From Firmicutes bacterium UBA5473 (lineage in GTDB: Bacteria > Bacillota > DTU084), in the NCBI GenBank assembly GCA_002427165.1, contig DIQB01000133.1, forward strand, positions 1-7,828: a stretch of 7,828 nt of DNA, in the 5' to 3' direction. Shown here in pieces: positions 5,489 to 7,828 of the stretch. Below the pieces are notes generated by a model. The model did no database searches. It was not told where the DNA came from and saw nothing but the letters and a program-made list of their open reading frames with translations. The translations under genes were made by a program, and so were the position numbers. Position 1 is the first letter of the stretch, and each line of letters opens with the position of its first letter.

Positions 5489-6706
5489 TTGAAGATATTA
5501 GTACAGAAATTTGGCGGTACATCTGTTGCTACCCCTGAGGTGCGGGAGCAAGTTGTGAGCCAAATCGTAAAAGCAAAGGAACAGGGCTATGGCGTGGTGG
5601 TAGTTGTCTCAGCTATGGGGCGCACAGGAGATCCTTATGCCACCGACACCTTAATAGGGCTTTTGCGCAGCATTAGCCAAGATGTGCCAGCCCGGGAGCT
5701 GGATTTGATTATGTCCTGCGGTGAGCTCATCTCCTCTGCAGTTTTGGCCCAAACTCTAAATGCCAGCGGCCACAAGGCCACTGCCTTCACAGGGGCTGGC
5801 GCTGGCATTATCACCGATGATAATTTTGGCAGCGCCAGGATCCTCAAAATTGAGCCCAGTGGAGTACTGGAAGCCCTGCGGCAGGGCAACATTGTAGTGG
5901 TTGCAGGCTTCCAAGGCCGCACAGAAAGCGGAGAGATCACAACTCTCGGCCGTGGCGGCAGCGACACTACAGCCACTGCCCTAGGCGCGGCTTTACGTGC
6001 AGAGCTAGTTGAGATTTACACAGATGTGGATGGGATCATGACTGCAGATCCCCGCCTGGTGCCCCAGGCCAAGAGCCTACGGGTGATCACCTACCAGGAG
6101 GTGTGCGAGATGGCACACCTAGGAGCTAAGGTAATCCACCCCCGGGCTGTGGAGATCGCCATGGCTGAGCGGATTCCAGTGAAGATCAAATCAACTTTTT
6201 TAGACGGACCCGGGACGCTAATCAGCGCTGAGGGAGGACAAAGGGAGCTGGAGGTAACTGGCAGGCCAGTGACAGGCATCGCCTACGTCAACGATGTGGC
6301 CCAGATCAAGATTCGCTCCCAAGAGGACTTCAACTGCGGCCTGGGGCTGGAGGTTTTTCGCACCATGGCCAATCATCAGATTAGCGTTGATCTGATCAAT
6401 GTCTCTCCGGACTTAATTTCTTTTATCATTCCTGAAAGCGTTTCAGATAAAGCTGGCACTGCTCTGGAAGAGCTGGCTCTAGACTTTGAACTGAACCCTG
6501 GCTTTGCCAAAGTTTCAGCTGTAGGCGCTGGTATGCGAGGCGTGCCTGGGGTCATGGCAAAGGTTGTGGAAGCATTAACTGGCGCTGGTGTGCATATTGT
6601 TCAGACCACAGATTCTCATACCAACATCTCCTGCCTTGTGCGGCAGGATGAGCTGGCCTGCGCCACGCAAGCACTCCATAGCAAATTTGGTTTGGACAAA
6701 AAATAA
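5489..6706 (+). CDS. dapG: Aspartate kinase, DapG (aspartokinase I) type
   Basis: Phosphorylates aspartate, the first step of the pathway, in the cytoplasm. It has 405 residues. The kinase domain carries KFGGTSV (7-13), SCGE (76-79), GRGGSDTTA (154-162) and YTDVDGIMTADPR (177-189). Two ACT-type regulatory domains follow at about 263-335 and 340-405, the second starting near KVSAVGAGMRGVPGV. Both the kinase start and the ACT sequences (for example MANHQISVDLINVSP, 293-307) resemble B. subtilis DapG, which sits at the same place in its operon and is inhibited by diaminopimelate, rather than lysine-inhibited LysC. DAP inhibition is therefore inferred by homology. TTG 5489 is the start: GAGAGGT (5474-5480) is eight bases upstream and the protein begins exactly before MKILVQKFGG. 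Its stop is 13 bp from dapA. Confidence 0.95.
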   Translation: MKILVQKFGGTSVATPEVREQVVSQIVKAKEQGYGVVVVVSAMGRTGDPYATDTLIGLLRSISQDVPARELDLIMSCGELISSAVLAQTLNASGHKATAFTGAGAGIITDDNFGSARILKIEPSGVLEALRQGNIVVVAGFQGRTESGEITTLGRGGSDTTATALGAALRAELVEIYTDVDGIMTADPRLVPQAKSLRVITYQEVCEMAHLGAKVIHPRAVEIAMAERIPVKIKSTFLDGPGTLISAEGGQRELEVTGRPVTGIAYVNDVAQIKIRSQEDFNCGLGLEVFRTMANHQISVDLINVSPDLISFIIPESVSDKAGTALEELALDFELNPGFAKVSAVGAGMRGVPGVMAKVVEALTGAGVHIVQTTDSHTNISCLVRQDELACATQALHSKFGLDKK

Positions 6707-6719
6707 GGAGGGATTGGAT

Positions 6720-7607
6720 ATGGCGCGATTGAACTTTGGCCGTCTCCTCACTGCCATGGTTACTCCTATGACAGACCAGGGGGCCGTGGACTTTCAGGCT
6801 GCAGCAGCTCTGGCAGAGAAGCTCGTGGCAACTGGCTCAGACGGCATCGTTGTTTCAGGCACCACAGGCGAATCACCCACCCTCTCCACTGAAGAGAAAG
6901 AAGAGCTTTTTCATGTTGTGGTGGAGGCGGTAGGGGGGAAAGTTTCAGTTGTGGCAGGCACAGGCTCATATAATACACAAGCCAGTATCCAGCTTACTGA
7001 TATCGCCCAGCGTGCAGGTGTAGATGGACTACTTTTGGTGACACCCTACTACAACAAGCCACCTCAGGAGGGACTCTATCAGCACTTTCGGGCTATTGCT
7101 CAAAGTACATCCCTACCTATCTTGCTGTATAACATTCCCGGACGCACCAACGTCAACATCGAGCTGAATACCATGGTACGGCTGGCAGAGATTGAAAATA
7201 TTGTGGGCGTGAAGGAGGCTAGTGGCAACCTGAACCAGGTCGCTGCAATCAGGAGCCTCTGTCCTTCTAATTTTCTCATCTATAGTGGCGATGATAGCCT
7301 CACCTTGCCTACCATGTCTCTAGGTGGCGTGGGTGTGATCAGTGTTGCTGCCCACCTTGTAGGGCGGAGGCTGAAAGAGATGATCGAAGCTTTTGCCCAA
7401 GGCAAGGTTGAGCTGGCCGAGGAAATCAACAGCGAGCTGATGCCTTTATTTAAAGCTCTCTTCCTTACAACCAATCCCATCCCGGTGAAGGCGGCTCTGA
7501 ATATGGTGGGCCAACAGGTGGGAGGCGTACGGCTACCACTTGTTGATGCCACTGAAGACGAGAAAAAGCAATTGCGAGGAACCCTAGAGCAACTAGGGCT
7601 GGCTTAA
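6720..7607 (+). CDS. dapA: 4-hydroxy-tetrahydrodipicolinate synthase
   Basis: Condenses aspartate semialdehyde with pyruvate to give the intermediate shared by the lysine/diaminopimelate and dipicolinate branches. It has 295 residues and a TIM-barrel fold, the standard length. The Schiff-base lysine is Lys165 in VGVKEASGN. Other active-site residues are the SGTTGE segment (46-51, with Thr48 and Thr49), Tyr110 in TPYYNKP, Tyr137 in LLYNIPGRT, and Arg142. ATG 6720 follows AAGGAGGG (6705-6712) at seven bases, and the first A bases of this site are part of the dapG stop codon. A longer open frame reaching back to 6588 overlaps dapG and is not used. It is the last gene of the operon, ending just before a strong terminator. 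Confidence 0.97.
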   Translation: MARLNFGRLLTAMVTPMTDQGAVDFQAAAALAEKLVATGSDGIVVSGTTGESPTLSTEEKEELFHVVVEAVGGKVSVVAGTGSYNTQASIQLTDIAQRAGVDGLLLVTPYYNKPPQEGLYQHFRAIAQSTSLPILLYNIPGRTNVNIELNTMVRLAEIENIVGVKEASGNLNQVAAIRSLCPSNFLIYSGDDSLTLPTMSLGGVGVISVAAHLVGRRLKEMIEAFAQGKVELAEEINSELMPLFKALFLTTNPIPVKAALNMVGQQVGGVRLPLVDATEDEKKQLRGTLEQLGLA

Positions 7608-7623
7608 AACTAAAGGCTATTCT

Positions 7624-7660
7624 AACCGCTCCCTCTAGCCCATAGAGGGAGCGGTTTTTT
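7624..7660 (+). terminator. Strong intrinsic terminator of the dap/dpa operon
   Basis: AACCGCTCCCTCTA (7624-7637) pairs perfectly over 14 bp with 7643-7656 around the 5-base loop GCCCA. The last two T of the stem continue into four more (six T, 7655-7660). It sits 16 bp after the dapA stop and marks the end of the operon. The stem begins with AA opposite the T-tract, so it might also work for a gene converging from the right, but none is visible. Confidence 0.95.
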
Positions 7661-7828
7661 AACTCCCTGTTCAAATCGCATCCCCGGTTGCGTTTTGGGA
7701 AGCTATAGCTATCGAGGTTAAAACTAATTTCGAGGCGCGTTAAAAGCAAAGTCGTTTGTATTCTCACATAAATCCCTAATATTTGACACAGGTTATACTC
7801 CGACGAAATCAAAGGGTACACAATAGCG

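Noticed and set aside
6091..6706. Possible internal start giving a separate small regulatory subunit of the aspartate kinase, as in some LysC-type genes
   Set aside because: I saw no start codon with a strong Shine-Dalgarno at the kinase-ACT junction, and the sequence is of DapG rather than LysC type.
6588..6719. Long N-terminal extension of the dapA reading frame into dapG
   Set aside because: The extension overlaps the conserved ACT domain of dapG, adds residues absent from the family, and ATG 6720 has an ideal ribosome binding site.
7709..7747. Two similar stretches, CGAGGTTAAAA and CGAGGCGCGTTAAAA, after the terminator
   Set aside because: The match needs a four-base gap and only two copies exist, so it is within chance expectation for AT-rich intergenic DNA; it is not a CRISPR or attachment-site pattern.
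7783..7799. TTGACA followed by TATACT near the right edge, resembling promoter boxes
   Set aside because: The two hexamers are only 5 bp apart, far too close to act together. At 16-18 bp from TTGACA there is no good -10, and upstream of TATACT there is no -35. The rest of 7661-7828 shows no gene start or convincing repeat before the window ends.
7465..7821. 118-codon open frame on the minus strand after and across the end of dapA
   Set aside because: It lies antisense to dapA and the terminator over much of its length, its translation resembles no family I recognise, and no ribosome binding site or promoter supports it.

Overview
The window looks like chromosomal DNA of an endospore-forming Bacillota (Firmicutes). 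The main evidence is a pair of dipicolinate synthase genes (dpaA, dpaB; the spoVF locus of Bacillus), found only in spore formers, placed in the order dpaA-dpaB-asd-dapG-dapA known from Bacillus subtilis. Gram-positive style strong Shine-Dalgarno sequences, frequent TTG/GTG starts and a lysine (L-box) riboswitch with a transcriptional terminator agree with this. Genus and species cannot be told from the sequence alone. All genes lie on the + strand.

Region 1 (1-1755) is an AT-rich two-gene ABC exporter unit: a BcrA/LanF-like ATPase and one ABC-2 type permease whose start lies inside the end of the ATPase gene. It has its own extended -10 promoter and looks like a peptide-antibiotic or lantibiotic resistance or immunity transporter. 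Its composition (about 20-42% GC in sampled lines) contrasts with the rest (about 52-60% in sampled lines), so it may have been acquired separately.

Region 2 (1756-2088) has no gene and is entirely regulatory. It holds a weak hairpin terminator for the ABC unit, a sigma-A type promoter, a complete lysine riboswitch aptamer (P1 to P5 can be drawn), a 9-bp antiterminator and a 9-bp intrinsic terminator, followed by the dapB ribosome binding site.

Region 3 (2089-7607) is the lysine / diaminopimelate / dipicolinate operon: dapB, dpaA, dpaB, asd, dapG, dapA, ended by a strong 14-bp terminator. DapG and Asd make aspartate semialdehyde, and DapA condenses it with pyruvate. The product is the branch point: DapB reduces it towards diaminopimelate (cell wall) and lysine, whereas DpaAB oxidises it to dipicolinic acid for the spore core.

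The most interesting point is the 61-bp dapB-dpaA gap. It carries a full match to the sigma-K promoter consensus, so a mother-cell transcript would include everything needed for dipicolinate but leave out the competing enzyme DapB. The same gap can fold into a hairpin that pairs the dpaA Shine-Dalgarno, but only in the long transcript from the riboswitch promoter; the predicted sigma-K transcript starts inside the loop and lacks the masking arm. This suggests one operon read in two modes: vegetative (lysine-controlled, dpaA silenced) and sporulation (sigma-K, dpaA open, dapB absent). This is inference from the sequence and needs experimental testing. The last 168 bases (7661-7828) hold no feature I can support.
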